Of a stretch of 64,000 bases of DNA, positions 34,598 through 42,882 are shown piece by piece. The stretch covers positions 1-64,000 of the forward strand of contig CBDAFL010000237.1 in the NCBI GenBank assembly GCA_965195225.1. The letters are read 5' to 3'. Both the position numbers and the translations under genes were made by a program. This stretch comes from JAHIKV01 sp965195225 (lineage in GTDB: Bacteria > Planctomycetota > Planctomycetia > Pirellulales > Thermoguttaceae). Position 1 is the stretch's first letter; every line of letters starts with the position of its first letter. The notes beneath the pieces are model-generated. The model worked only from the letters and a program-made list of their open reading frames with translations. It was not told the origin of the DNA and ran no database searches.

Positions 34598-34999
34598 TTA
34601 TGCGTTCTTCTTGCTTCGATAAATGGCGGAGAAAATAAGGTTCAACTCTTGAGCTTCCCGCCATAATCGACGTGCTTCCTCCTTTAACTCGGGTACCGCA
34701 GCGGCAATCATCCGCAGCCAATGTTTAGCTTCGCGGGATTCTCGCTTGCAGATGCTAATTCGATATTGAAATTCTTTTTTAGAACCTGCGTTGTCCGCCT
34801 CGCAATAGTTTGCCCCCACGCTTGTGCCCGCGCGGACTAATTGAGGAATCAATGGTTCCGTGACCAGAGAAACTGGAATGCGTTTTGCAAACACGACGAC
34901 GGCCTCTCCAAACCGCCCGGTACGGTCTTCCAGATCGTACACCTTTGACGGGGAAGCCACGTTCTTTTCGACATTCGGCATTTGAATTTCGTCATTCAT
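34598..34999 (-). CDS. Four-helix-bundle protein (S23/IVP type)
   Basis: 133 aa, family of proteins first found in 23S rRNA intervening sequences. Motifs: LEDRTGRFGEAVVVFAKRIP, LIPQLVRAGTSVGANYCEAD, KKEFQYRISICKRESREAKHWL. It forms oligomeric helical bundles; the molecular role is not established. The start codon and first nine or so codons (MNDEIQMPN) lie in a heptamer array, and its stop touches another array in inverted orientation. This suggests the gene and flanks travel as a unit. It sits between the methyltransferase and metF genes without breaking either. Confidence 0.85.
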   Translation of the reverse strand: MNDEIQMPNVEKNVASPSKVYDLEDRTGRFGEAVVVFAKRIPVSLVTEPLIPQLVRAGTSVGANYCEADNAGSKKEFQYRISICKRESREAKHWLRMIAAAVPELKEEARRLWREAQELNLIFSAIYRSKKNA

Positions 35000-35030
35000 T
35001 CGTCATTTGAATTTCGTCATTCGTCATTTC
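34969..35030 (-). repeat. AATGACG heptamer array, right flank of the S23-type gene
   Basis: On the minus strand: AATGACG, AATGACG, AAATTCA, AATGACG, AATG, AATGACG, AAATTCA, AATGCCG, AATGTCG. The metF stop TGA is the first unit's TGA, and the S23-type ATG lies in the array. Confidence 0.9.
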
Positions 35031-36556
35031 TTCTCCGGTGCACTGTGATCCCTGTCCAAATACGCGTTGGCCCAGGACGACGTCTCCTTGAGTTTGGCGT
35101 CGTAGAAGACGGTCGGCCGGTCGAGCATCGTTTCCGACTCGCCGTAGTATCTCAACCGCTCGTAGACCCTTGCCCAGAGACATTCCTTGTCTTCCAACTC
35201 GCAGCGGCCGTCGATCGAGCCGCCGCACGGCCCGTTGCGCTGGCACTTGGAACACCATTTTTTGGGACAGATGTACGCGCAGTCGGGCAAGCTGCAATCG
35301 CCGCAGTCCTGGCAACCGTACATCGCCAACTTCGATGCCTTCTCGATGCGATAGGCCATCCGGCTGAGGAATCCCGGCTTGCGATCCCAGCGGGCATATA
35401 TCCGCTTCAGCAGCGGGTACAACGCCTTGTCGCGAGTAAACGCCAAGCCATGAACCCGCCGCGACAGCTTGTAGTTCAGGTTTACTTCCTTCGACTTCGC
35501 CGGGCGTTTCAGCGAAGCGAGATAATCCCGATTGATCCGTCCGGCCTCGCTCATGCCGGTGAACTTGTCGTGTTCAAAGAGGAAAAACTCCTCGAACTGG
35601 GAGTATTGGATTTCCTTGAGAAAATCCCGCCAGTCTTCGGGGCCATAGCTTTCGGCCAGTTCGATGATCGGCCCGAAGCCTTCGGCCTTGTGAACGCCGC
35701 CGATGTATCCGGCGGCGAAGCCGAGTCCCTTGAACACGGCCAACTGCTTGGCGGCCAGTTCCCGGCAAAACTGCTTTCCCTTGTCCGGCCCGGCGGCGTA
35801 TTTCTCGATCTTTTGCAGCAACTCGTTGCTGACCACGCAGCCGGCCAACTTGCCGCTGTTGAACAGCTTGGCCACACCCTTGGTCAACAGGTAAACGTTG
35901 CCGACGATCGGCACGTCGATTCCGCGGGTCTCCAGAAACAGTTTGATTTCGTGGAACTTCCGCATGTCGTAGCCGAGTTGCGGAATCACCCACTGGGCAC
36001 CGGCGGCGATCTTGCGGACCAGCTTGAAGTATTGCGGCAGCAGTTCGCGCTCGTGCCGCTTGAACGGCGAGACCGCGCAGCCGATGAAGAAGTCGGTTTT
36101 CGACAGGGTTTCGGTTTTACCTCTCCGGCCGGGCACGTTCAGCCCCTCGTTCATCGACCGCAGCAGATCGATCAGTCCAATCGCGTCGATGTCGAACACC
36201 GGATCGGCAACACCGCCGAAGCCGCCCGTGGGATAATCGCCGGTCAGCGCCAGGATGCTGCCGAATCCCTCGGAGGCGTATCGCCAGGCGGCCGACTCCA
36301 GCCCGCTACGGTTCATGTCCTTGCAAGCCAGATGAATGACCACGCGGTTGCGATGTTCGGCGACCAGCCCGGCGAGCCAGTCGGGTGGAAGCATCGGCCC
36401 GCCGCCGGGGTTGTCGGTTATAGAAATCCAGCCGATCCGTGGATCGGCCAGTAAGTCCTTGGCGAAAGAGGCCAGATTGCTCGGCGAATCGACCGGTTGC
36501 GGCCCGCGGCTGGTGACCACCTCGGCGCCATAGCAGAAGCGTTCGGAGGCGAGCAT
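35024..36556 (-). CDS. metF: Methylenetetrahydrofolate reductase with C-terminal MetV-type zinc domain
   Basis: About 510 aa. N-terminal two thirds is the MetF TIM barrel (FCYGAEVVTSRGPQ, GWISITDNPGG, VIHLACKDMNRSGLES, ILALTGDYPTGG), reducing 5,10-methylene-THF to 5-methyl-THF. The last 110 residues carry nine or more Cys (YGCQDCGDCSLPDCAYICPK, then CSKCQRNGPCGG), matching the MTHFR C-terminal domain known as MetV in acetogens. Start is uncertain: ATG 36556 is given, but the frame is open to a TTG at 36628 beside an inverted repeat. Stop codon inside the heptamer array. Between the methyltransferase and corrinoid protein genes. Confidence 0.85.
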   Translation of the reverse strand: MLASERFCYGAEVVTSRGPQPVDSPSNLASFAKDLLADPRIGWISITDNPGGGPMLPPDWLAGLVAEHRNRVVIHLACKDMNRSGLESAAWRYASEGFGSILALTGDYPTGGFGGVADPVFDIDAIGLIDLLRSMNEGLNVPGRRGKTETLSKTDFFIGCAVSPFKRHERELLPQYFKLVRKIAAGAQWVIPQLGYDMRKFHEIKLFLETRGIDVPIVGNVYLLTKGVAKLFNSGKLAGCVVSNELLQKIEKYAAGPDKGKQFCRELAAKQLAVFKGLGFAAGYIGGVHKAEGFGPIIELAESYGPEDWRDFLKEIQYSQFEEFFLFEHDKFTGMSEAGRINRDYLASLKRPAKSKEVNLNYKLSRRVHGLAFTRDKALYPLLKRIYARWDRKPGFLSRMAYRIEKASKLAMYGCQDCGDCSLPDCAYICPKKWCSKCQRNGPCGGSIDGRCELEDKECLWARVYERLRYYGESETMLDRPTVFYDAKLKETSSWANAYLDRDHSAPEKK

Positions 36557-36625
36557 CTCTCGGTATGTCGCGTCGTTGTTCGGAACTGTCACGTCGGTAA
36601 TATCCGTCTGTTGTGCGTCACAAAA

Positions 36626-36706
36626 CAATAGCCGGGGGCCAACCGCCCCCGGAGAGAAAAATTACAATTCGAACACATTCCGAGGGCTGTTGGCCCCCGG
36701 TTATTG
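36626..36706. repeat. Inverted repeat CAATAGCCGGGGGCCAAC, 27-bp arms
   Basis: Arms 36626-36652 and 36680-36706, 24 of 27 paired. Each arm is itself a hairpin (CCGGGGGC / GCCCCCGG). It lies between the corrinoid protein stop and metF and may act as intercistronic hairpin. Confidence 0.85.
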
Positions 36707-36750
36707 CGATATTTGGACTCAAAGAGTCAACAAACGAGTATCGGTTTGGA

Positions 36751-37380
36751 TTACACCAGCTTTCGGGCCAGAGCCACCGCCGCGCTGGCGTTGTCGCTGT
36801 AGCCGTCGGCGCCGATCTCGTCGGCGTATTGCTGGGTGATTGGGGCGCCGCCGATTATTACCTTGGTGTTCGTGCGGACGCCGGCCTTATCCAAAGCGTC
36901 AATGACGTTCTTCATCATCGTCATGGTAGTGGTCAGCAGCGCGCTGAGAGCCAGGATGGTTCCGTCTTTCTCCTTGGCGGCCTCGACGAACTTTTCGGGC
37001 GGGACGTCCACACCCAGGTCGATCACCTGGAAGCCGCCCCCTTCGAGCATTGAGGCGACGAGGTTCTTTCCGATGTCGTGCAGGTCGCCTTGGACGGTGC
37101 CGATCACCACCCGCCCGACCGGCTCCGCGCCCGCCTCGGCCAACGATGGGGTAAGTATCTCCAGCGAAGTCTTCATCGCCCGGGCAGCGATCAGCAACTC
37201 GGGCACGAAATACTCGTTGCACTCGAACCGCTTGCCGACCTCGTCCATGGCCGGAACCATGTATTTTTTCACCAATTCGGTCGGATCGGCCTTGGCCTCC
37301 AACGCCGCCTTGGTTACTTCCTCGGCCTTCTTGGCGTTGCCGGTTAGGATAGCGTCATAAAGTTCCTTGTAGTCGGACAT
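36751..37380 (-). CDS. Corrinoid (B12-binding) methyltransferase protein
   Basis: 209 aa, MtaC/MtbC or MetH B12-module type. Residues 1-85 form the helical cap (DYKELYDAILTGNAKKAEE, VGKRFECNEYFVPELLIAAR). Residues 90-209 form the Rossmann-like cobalamin domain with the base-off signature DLHDIGKN, SALLTTTM and GGAPIT. The His of DLHDIG ligates cobalt. First of the methyl-transfer genes in this stretch. GAGGGAA at 37387-37393 precedes ATG. It would carry the methyl group between the pterin methyltransferase and the homocysteine methyltransferase. Confidence 0.9.
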   Translation of the reverse strand: MSDYKELYDAILTGNAKKAEEVTKAALEAKADPTELVKKYMVPAMDEVGKRFECNEYFVPELLIAARAMKTSLEILTPSLAEAGAEPVGRVVIGTVQGDLHDIGKNLVASMLEGGGFQVIDLGVDVPPEKFVEAAKEKDGTILALSALLTTTMTMMKNVIDALDKAGVRTNTKVIIGGAPITQQYADEIGADGYSDNASAAVALARKLV

Positions 37381-37523
37381 AAATCATTCCCTCACAAGAG
37401 CATTGACTGATGGTGTTTGTACACAGTCGGTTTATGATACTGCCCGGTCCACTATCGTGCCAGCCCCGCTGTCTCGATGCGCTGACCCGCAAACGGGGGG
37501 TGTAACCACAGAAAGGGGTTGGT

Positions 37524-38558
37524 TCACGGCGGCAAATTGGGACGAATACCCTTCGCCTTCGCAGCGCGAAATGACCGAGGCGTAATGCCGAACCGGTCCC
37601 TGAAAAGCGTAGCGAAGTACTGGCTGGATGCAAACCCGCAGCTTAGGGCAATGTCGGTGATGCTACGGTTGGGTTGCTCTATCAGCAACCGGGCGGCGGC
37701 CTCCAGCCGACATTGGTTCAGGTGCCGCATCGGCGTCACGTTGTTCAATTGCTTCGAGTAGTGTATGAAGCTGGTCGCGCCCATGCCGCAGCGCCGGGCC
37801 ATGCCGCGGACCGTCCATTCCAGGGCAAGATGTTCCATATCCCCGCACAGATCGTTCCAGAACAACTCGACGGTGCGGCGCGCGCTGGAAAGCGACTGAT
37901 CGAGTCTGACGTCTCGACGGCGGAACATCTCCAAGACCGACAGGAACAACTGGTTGACGTGGACCGCCAAGCGGGAAATGCCGTTGCCGTCGCGGTCGGC
38001 CTCGACGGTCGCGCCGATGCGGCTGAAACAGCGGGCAACCTCCGGCGCGGCGCGCCACACCGGCTGTTCGTTGTGTCGCAAAAAGTCGGTCAACTGCCGT
38101 AGGTCGTCGTCCGTCAATACGATCCATGACGGCCACCGCCACGGTTGATGGGGCCGGCGTACGCCAAGGTCCAGAATCAAAAAGTGCAACCGCCCCGCGC
38201 CGACGCATGGATCACCTACGCGGTGTTTCTGCCAAGGTCTGGTGAAGGTCAGGTCGCCGGCCTTCAGGCGACACTCCCGACCCTCGACGGCAAACCCCAG
38301 TCCGCCGCGCTCCAAAAACGTCAATTCGATCCCCTCGTTGCGATGCCAATCCAGCCCCCAATTTTGTCGCCGATCGGCGTCCCAGAAACCGACCGACTTG
38401 ACGCCGCACAAGGCATTGCGGGGCAAACGGCGGCCAGGGTAGTGCCCCCGGGATAAGGCGACGTGCCGAAGCTGTCCGGCCTGTACCGCGGTCACCACCG
38501 GCCGACATGTATCGGCCGCGTACTTCCGCCCGTGTTCCTGGAAAATGGGGATGGACAT
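37524..38558 (-). CDS. AraC-family transcriptional regulator
   Basis: 344 aa from ATG 38558. N-terminal cupin-like sensing region (NEGIELTFLERGGLGFAVEGRE, LKAGDLTFTRPWQKH). C-terminal double helix-turn-helix ends in ITDIALSCGFASSQYFATLF and FGITPRSFR, the AraC signature. Divergent from the sugar isomerase/oxidoreductase genes, so it likely controls them in response to a sugar. Confidence 0.9.
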   Translation of the reverse strand: MSIPIFQEHGRKYAADTCRPVVTAVQAGQLRHVALSRGHYPGRRLPRNALCGVKSVGFWDADRRQNWGLDWHRNEGIELTFLERGGLGFAVEGRECRLKAGDLTFTRPWQKHRVGDPCVGAGRLHFLILDLGVRRPHQPWRWPSWIVLTDDDLRQLTDFLRHNEQPVWRAAPEVARCFSRIGATVEADRDGNGISRLAVHVNQLFLSVLEMFRRRDVRLDQSLSSARRTVELFWNDLCGDMEHLALEWTVRGMARRCGMGATSFIHYSKQLNNVTPMRHLNQCRLEAAARLLIEQPNRSITDIALSCGFASSQYFATLFRDRFGITPRSFRAAKAKGIRPNLPP

Positions 38559-38574
38559 GATCGTTGACGCCCGT

Positions 38575-38650
38575 TTTCGTTCAATCTGTTTCAACGAAAT
38601 ATCCCGAACGACTGGTTTTCGGGCGATGCTTTATCCTTATATTATACCGA
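38575..38650. promoter_or_regulatory. Divergent control region of the sugar cluster
   Basis: An inverted repeat TTTCGTT-N11-AACGAAA (38575-38599) is a candidate regulator site. TATATTATAC at 38638-38647 could serve as -10 for the plus-strand operon. The -35 is not clear. Confidence 0.4.
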
Positions 38651-38684
38651 GTGTAGGAGACGACAACAGAAGGAAACAGCACAC

Positions 38685-39515
38685 ATGGGCAAGATATCTT
38701 TGGGCGTAAATATGGAATTCGTGCGACACGACGACAAGTCGTTCGAGTGGGGCGTCGAGAAAGCGGCCGAATTGGGCTACCAGTACGTCGAACCGATGGT
38801 CCACTGGGGCCGCGAGCTACTGAGCGAAGCCGGCTACTTCCACAGCGTCTCGATGCTCGACGATCCGTATCGCATCCGCCGGGTGTGTCAGCGGGCGGGC
38901 GTCAAACTTTCCGGGCTGTCCGCGCACGCCCCGCTCTGCAAACCCGAAGTCAGCGTGGAGTACCTGAAGCAGGCGGTCCGCTTCGCCGCCGAGTGCGGCG
39001 CCCCGGTGGTCAACACCGACGAGGGTCCAAAACCGCACTGGACGACCGTCGATGAAGACCATGTGCTGATGCGCTACACGCTCCACGAGGCGGCCGCCGT
39101 GGCCGAGCCGCGCGGCATCCTGATCGGTTTGGAGCCGCATCAGCAATACACCAAGACGCCGGCCGGGCTGGACCGCGTCTTCGCCCTGGTCGATTCACCT
39201 GCTATCGGCATCAACTTCGACACGGGCAACAGCTACATTGCCGGCGAAGACCCGATCGAGTGGCTCCGCCACGTCAAGGACCGCCTGATCCACCTCCACG
39301 CCAAGGACATCTCTGTCGCCCAGTCGGACGCCGAGCGGGGACAAGTGACCGGAACGCCTGTAGGTTGCGCCTGTGGCGAGGGGGTGATCGATTGGGCCAA
39401 GGTCGTCGAAATCTGCAAGGCCGCCCCGCGCGACATCGTCATGAGCGTCGAGTGCGGCACGGTAGATCAGGCCGCCCGCAGTATCCGTTTCCTGCGTCAA
39501 TTCCTTACAGCCTGA
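38685..39515 (+). CDS. Sugar phosphate isomerase/epimerase (TIM barrel)
   Basis: 276 aa, AP-endonuclease-2-like barrel as in xylose isomerase-like enzymes. Visible features: GVEKAAELGYQYVEPMVHWG, the metal-ligand regions LIGLEPHQQY, INFDTGNSYIAGEDP, LIHLHAKDI and a final Glu in VMSVECG. No export signal, so cytoplasmic, unlike the related gene at 40915. AAGGAAA before the ATG. First gene of a four-gene run. Substrate unknown. Confidence 0.85.
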   Translation: MGKISLGVNMEFVRHDDKSFEWGVEKAAELGYQYVEPMVHWGRELLSEAGYFHSVSMLDDPYRIRRVCQRAGVKLSGLSAHAPLCKPEVSVEYLKQAVRFAAECGAPVVNTDEGPKPHWTTVDEDHVLMRYTLHEAAAVAEPRGILIGLEPHQQYTKTPAGLDRVFALVDSPAIGINFDTGNSYIAGEDPIEWLRHVKDRLIHLHAKDISVAQSDAERGQVTGTPVGCACGEGVIDWAKVVEICKAAPRDIVMSVECGTVDQAARSIRFLRQFLTA

Positions 39516-39525
39516 GGATATAACC

Positions 39526-40878
39526 ATGTACAACGGTCGATCAACACGCCGCAAGTTTTTTCAACAGTCCGGCGGGGTCGTGACGGCGGCGACGCTGGCC
39601 GCCGCCATTTCCAGCAGGGCCTATGCCGCCGAAGACAACACCATTGCGATCGCGCTGGTGGGCTGCGGAGGCCGGGGCAGCGGAGCGGCCGCCCAAGCCC
39701 TAAGCACCCGCGGACCGACAAAGCTCGTGGCCATGGCCGACGCCTTTGCCAACCGGCTTAATCTGAGTCGGCGTTCGTTGGCCAAGAGACTGGCCGACAA
39801 GTTGGACGTTCCGCCGGAGCGACAGTTCATCGGACTGGACGCCTACCGAAAGGCGATTGACGCGGTAGCGCCCGGCGGCGTGGTGATTCTGGCAACCCCG
39901 CCCGCCTTCCGTCCGATCCACTTGGAATACGCCGTAGCCAAGGGATGCCACGTTTTCATGGAAAAATCTTTCGCGGTTGACGTGCCAAGCGTACGCCGCC
40001 TGCTGAAAGCCGGCGAAGAGGCAGCCCGAAAAAACCTGAAAATCGCCGGCGGGTTGATGTGCCGGCATAATCGCCTGGTGGAAGAGGCCGTCCGGAGGAT
40101 GCACGAGGGCGCCATCGGAGACATCGTCACGGCTTGGGCCTGCCGTACACACGGAGCCGTCGGCAGGGGCGCCAGACGCCCCGGCGAATCCGAGTTGGCA
40201 CACCAAATCCGAAACTTCCAGCTTTTCACCTGGGGAAACGGCTCGATTTTCATGGATTACATGATCCACGATTTGGATTTGTGCTGTTGGATCAAGAATG
40301 CCTGGCCCGTCTCGGCTCAAGGACAAGGCGGAAGGCAGTCGCCCACCACGCCCGGCCAAATGTTCGATCACTACGCCGTCGAATACACCTTTCCCGACGG
40401 TACGCGGATGATGGCCCAAGGCCGGCACATGGCGGGCTGTTGGGACCGCTTCGCCGACACGATCCACGGCGCCAAGGGATCAGCCTACATCTGTTCGTGG
40501 GGTAATGGTGCCAATCGTCCGAAGCTCTACAAGTCGCACGTCCAAATACCGGAAAACGTGATCTGGCGGGGCGACAAACAGATCGCCGGCGCCTGCGCCG
40601 AATCGTATCAGCGCGAGCACGACCTGTTGTTCGAGGCCATCCGCGAGGACAAGCCGTACAACGAGACGGAACGCTGCGCGAAGGCCAACCTGGCGGCAAT
40701 TCTCGGCCGCGCGGCGTTCGAGAGCGGCCGGCAAATCACTTGGGAGGAACTTATGGCTTCCGACCTCGAGTTGGCGCCGGGACTAGACCAATTCACCCTG
40801 GATTCGACCCCGCCGGTTCTGCCCGACTCGGAAGGTCGCTATCCGACCGCCATGCCCGGCGTCACCAAGGCGCTCTGA
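39526..40878 (+). CDS. Tat-exported Gfo/Idh/MocA oxidoreductase
   Basis: 450 aa. Twin-arginine signal (STRRKFFQQSG, then hydrophobic core to SRAYA). NAD-binding fold starts at IAIALVGCGGRGSGAA. The EKSFAVD segment is the EKP motif region with Ser in place of Pro. GNGSIFMDYMIHDLDLCCW is the substrate-domain motif with the catalytic His-Asp pair. Planctomycetes have many such oxidoreductases; some oxidise sugar C3. It lies 10 bp after the isomerase gene. Confidence 0.88.
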   Translation: MYNGRSTRRKFFQQSGGVVTAATLAAAISSRAYAAEDNTIAIALVGCGGRGSGAAAQALSTRGPTKLVAMADAFANRLNLSRRSLAKRLADKLDVPPERQFIGLDAYRKAIDAVAPGGVVILATPPAFRPIHLEYAVAKGCHVFMEKSFAVDVPSVRRLLKAGEEAARKNLKIAGGLMCRHNRLVEEAVRRMHEGAIGDIVTAWACRTHGAVGRGARRPGESELAHQIRNFQLFTWGNGSIFMDYMIHDLDLCCWIKNAWPVSAQGQGGRQSPTTPGQMFDHYAVEYTFPDGTRMMAQGRHMAGCWDRFADTIHGAKGSAYICSWGNGANRPKLYKSHVQIPENVIWRGDKQIAGACAESYQREHDLLFEAIREDKPYNETERCAKANLAAILGRAAFESGRQITWEELMASDLELAPGLDQFTLDSTPPVLPDSEGRYPTAMPGVTKAL

Positions 40879-40914
40879 GCGTCTTTTGGCTGGACTAACG
40901 CGAAAGGAAGCAAT

Positions 40915-41814
40915 ATGAACATACGGCGCTGCAATGATGAACGCATGGGCCGTCGCGGATTTCTTTCCGACGCCGCGAGCTTTGCCGTCGTTGCGGCGGC
41001 GTCCAGCCTGCTTCACGGCGAGGCGGCAAACGCTTCGCAGCCGAACCGCTGGAAGATGCGGCTCTCCACCTCGTCGGTGCAGTTCAGTTCCTTGCCGGTG
41101 GAGGATGCCTGCCGGCGGATTGCCGCTTTGGGATTCGAGGCCGTCGATTTTTGGAACAACCGCTTCCAGTGCCCGCATTTGGACGAAATCGAAAAACGCT
41201 TGGGGCCCGAGGGTTTGAAGGAATTGCTGGCCGAGCACGGACTGAAGCTATATGCGTTTTCCTGCTATGGATTGGGATACCCGCGCTATGCGGACCTCTT
41301 GGGAAAGTGCGGCGGAGGCGTCGCAGTCCGCGGATCGCGCGGCGGCACGCCGAGCAATTTGGCCGCCGAGATGAAGACATTTCTGGAGCAGCTTAAGCCG
41401 CAAATCGAATTGGCCGAAAAGAACAACTCCTATATCGCCGTCGAAAACCACGGCGATGCCCTGCTCGATTCCTTGGATTCGCTAAAGGCCTTTGTCGACC
41501 TGAACCGCAGTCCGCGGTTGGGAATCGCTCTGGCCCCTTATCATCTGCAAGCCCTCGGGGCATCCGTGGAAGAAGCGATCGGGATTGCCGGGGAACAGTT
41601 GCTTTTCTTTTATGCTTGGCAGTGTGCCGAGGGCGTGAATCAGTTGCCCGGCGCCGGGCCGGCAGATTTCTCCCCCTGGATCGCCGCGCTGGCGAAAATA
41701 AACTACCGTTGGTTCGTCAACCCGTTCATGCACGGTCATCCCGCCCCGGACGCCATGACCAAGTCGTTGGCGGCTGCCCGAGACTATCTCAAAAAGTGTT
41801 CCCGAAAGGTGTAA
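40915..41814 (+). CDS. Exported TIM-barrel sugar isomerase/epimerase
   Basis: 299 aa. N-terminal twin-arginine-like signal (MGRRGFLSDAASFAVVAAASS), then the barrel (LSTSSVQFSSLPVEDACRRI, GFEAVDFWNN, YIAVENHGDALLDS, WFVNPFMHG). It shares fold class, but little sequence, with the gene at 38685. Probably works outside the cytoplasm with the neighbouring oxidoreductase. A translation start at the second ATG (MGRRGF, 40945) would give a cleaner Tat signal. Confidence 0.8.
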   Translation: MNIRRCNDERMGRRGFLSDAASFAVVAAASSLLHGEAANASQPNRWKMRLSTSSVQFSSLPVEDACRRIAALGFEAVDFWNNRFQCPHLDEIEKRLGPEGLKELLAEHGLKLYAFSCYGLGYPRYADLLGKCGGGVAVRGSRGGTPSNLAAEMKTFLEQLKPQIELAEKNNSYIAVENHGDALLDSLDSLKAFVDLNRSPRLGIALAPYHLQALGASVEEAIGIAGEQLLFFYAWQCAEGVNQLPGAGPADFSPWIAALAKINYRWFVNPFMHGHPAPDAMTKSLAAARDYLKKCSRKV

Positions 41815-41818
41815 GAGC

Positions 41819-42835
41819 ATGACGTTCACGAAAGCAAAGATTGTAGTTGGCGGGCGGTGTTTGTTGTCGATCGGCCTGCTTGCATACGGCGTCGCGATGT
41901 GCATTGATCGGCTCGACGCCGCCGACGTACAGGCCGTGGAGTCTCACTTGCGGATCGCACAAGACGACTCCACGGTGTCGGTCTTCGACGGCGACCGGCT
42001 GGTGCTGCGCTATCGCTACGCCGGTGTGCCCATGAAGCCCTACGCCGATCAACTCTTCTCGCCGAACGGAGTGCAGGTGCTCCGCGATTCGCCCCACGAC
42101 CACAAGCATCACCACGGGTTGATGTTCGCCTTGGCGGTCGATGGCGTGAATTTTTGGGAAGAGCACGTTGCAAACAAAGGTAAAGAGATGCACAAAGGGC
42201 TTAGCGACGTGAAGGCGACGGTTCACGACGGCGCGAGCCGGGCCGGCTTCGTGCAGAAACTGGATTGGGTCGGGCCGGACTCGGACAAACCGTTGTTGAT
42301 CGAACGCCGCGAGATCGATGTATTGAAAGCCAAAGACCTCGGCGCCACGCTGGTCGAATGGCGTTCCAGTTTGCGGACGCCGCCCGGCAAGAAGTCGATT
42401 ACGTTGACCGGTAGTTACTACTTCGGCTTGGGGCTACGGTTTGTCGAGTCGATGGGCGGCGGCCGGTTCTTCAACGCCGATGACAAACCGGGCCGTGTCG
42501 TTGGCGGCGACAGACGGCTCACGCCCGTGAAATGGTGCGTCTACTCGGCCAAGGCCGACGGCAAACCGGTGACCGTGGCCGTCTTCGATCACACGGCCAA
42601 CCTTCGTCATCCGGCGGAAACGTACACCATGACCAAGCCGTTCACCTATCTCTCGGCCACGCTGAACCTGTCGAAAGAACCGCTTGTCGTCAAGGCCGGC
42701 CAACCGCTGGAGCTCCGTTACGGCGTCGCCTTGTGGGACGGCGAGGCCGACAAGGCAACGGTCGAAAAACTCTACCAACGCTGGCTTCGAGGCGCTCTTT
42801 CCTCGTCTCGCCCCAAGCTATCCGACGCGCTGTAA
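41819..42835 (+). CDS. DUF6807 (PmoA-like) exported protein
   Basis: 338 aa. Signal peptide (GGRCLLSIGLLAYGVAMCID). Family motifs: SPHDHKHHHGLMFALAVDGVNFW, VEWRSSLRTP, RLTPVKWCVYSA, VAVFDHTANLRHP and LELRYGVALWDG. DUF6807 proteins often sit in planctomycete sugar clusters; their reaction is not settled. The histidine-rich HDHKHHHG loop could bind metal. Starts 4 bp after the previous stop, so cotranscribed. Confidence 0.85.
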   Translation: MTFTKAKIVVGGRCLLSIGLLAYGVAMCIDRLDAADVQAVESHLRIAQDDSTVSVFDGDRLVLRYRYAGVPMKPYADQLFSPNGVQVLRDSPHDHKHHHGLMFALAVDGVNFWEEHVANKGKEMHKGLSDVKATVHDGASRAGFVQKLDWVGPDSDKPLLIERREIDVLKAKDLGATLVEWRSSLRTPPGKKSITLTGSYYFGLGLRFVESMGGGRFFNADDKPGRVVGGDRRLTPVKWCVYSAKADGKPVTVAVFDHTANLRHPAETYTMTKPFTYLSATLNLSKEPLVVKAGQPLELRYGVALWDGEADKATVEKLYQRWLRGALSSSRPKLSDAL

Positions 42836-42882
42836 GCTATTGGCGTCATTGAGTCCGCGCCAAACACGCACCTGACACGGAA

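Noticed and set aside
34533..35030. 23S rRNA intervening sequence
   Set aside because: The S23-type gene suggests it, but flanks are metF and a methyltransferase gene, not rRNA.
36557..36628. N-terminal extension of MetF to TTG 36628
   Set aside because: Extra residues do not match the family, the start touches an inverted repeat and no ribosome binding site is seen. It cannot be fully excluded.
37381..37523. Cobalamin riboswitch before the corrinoid protein gene
   Set aside because: Only about 140 bp and no B12-box-like sequence or matching stems were found.
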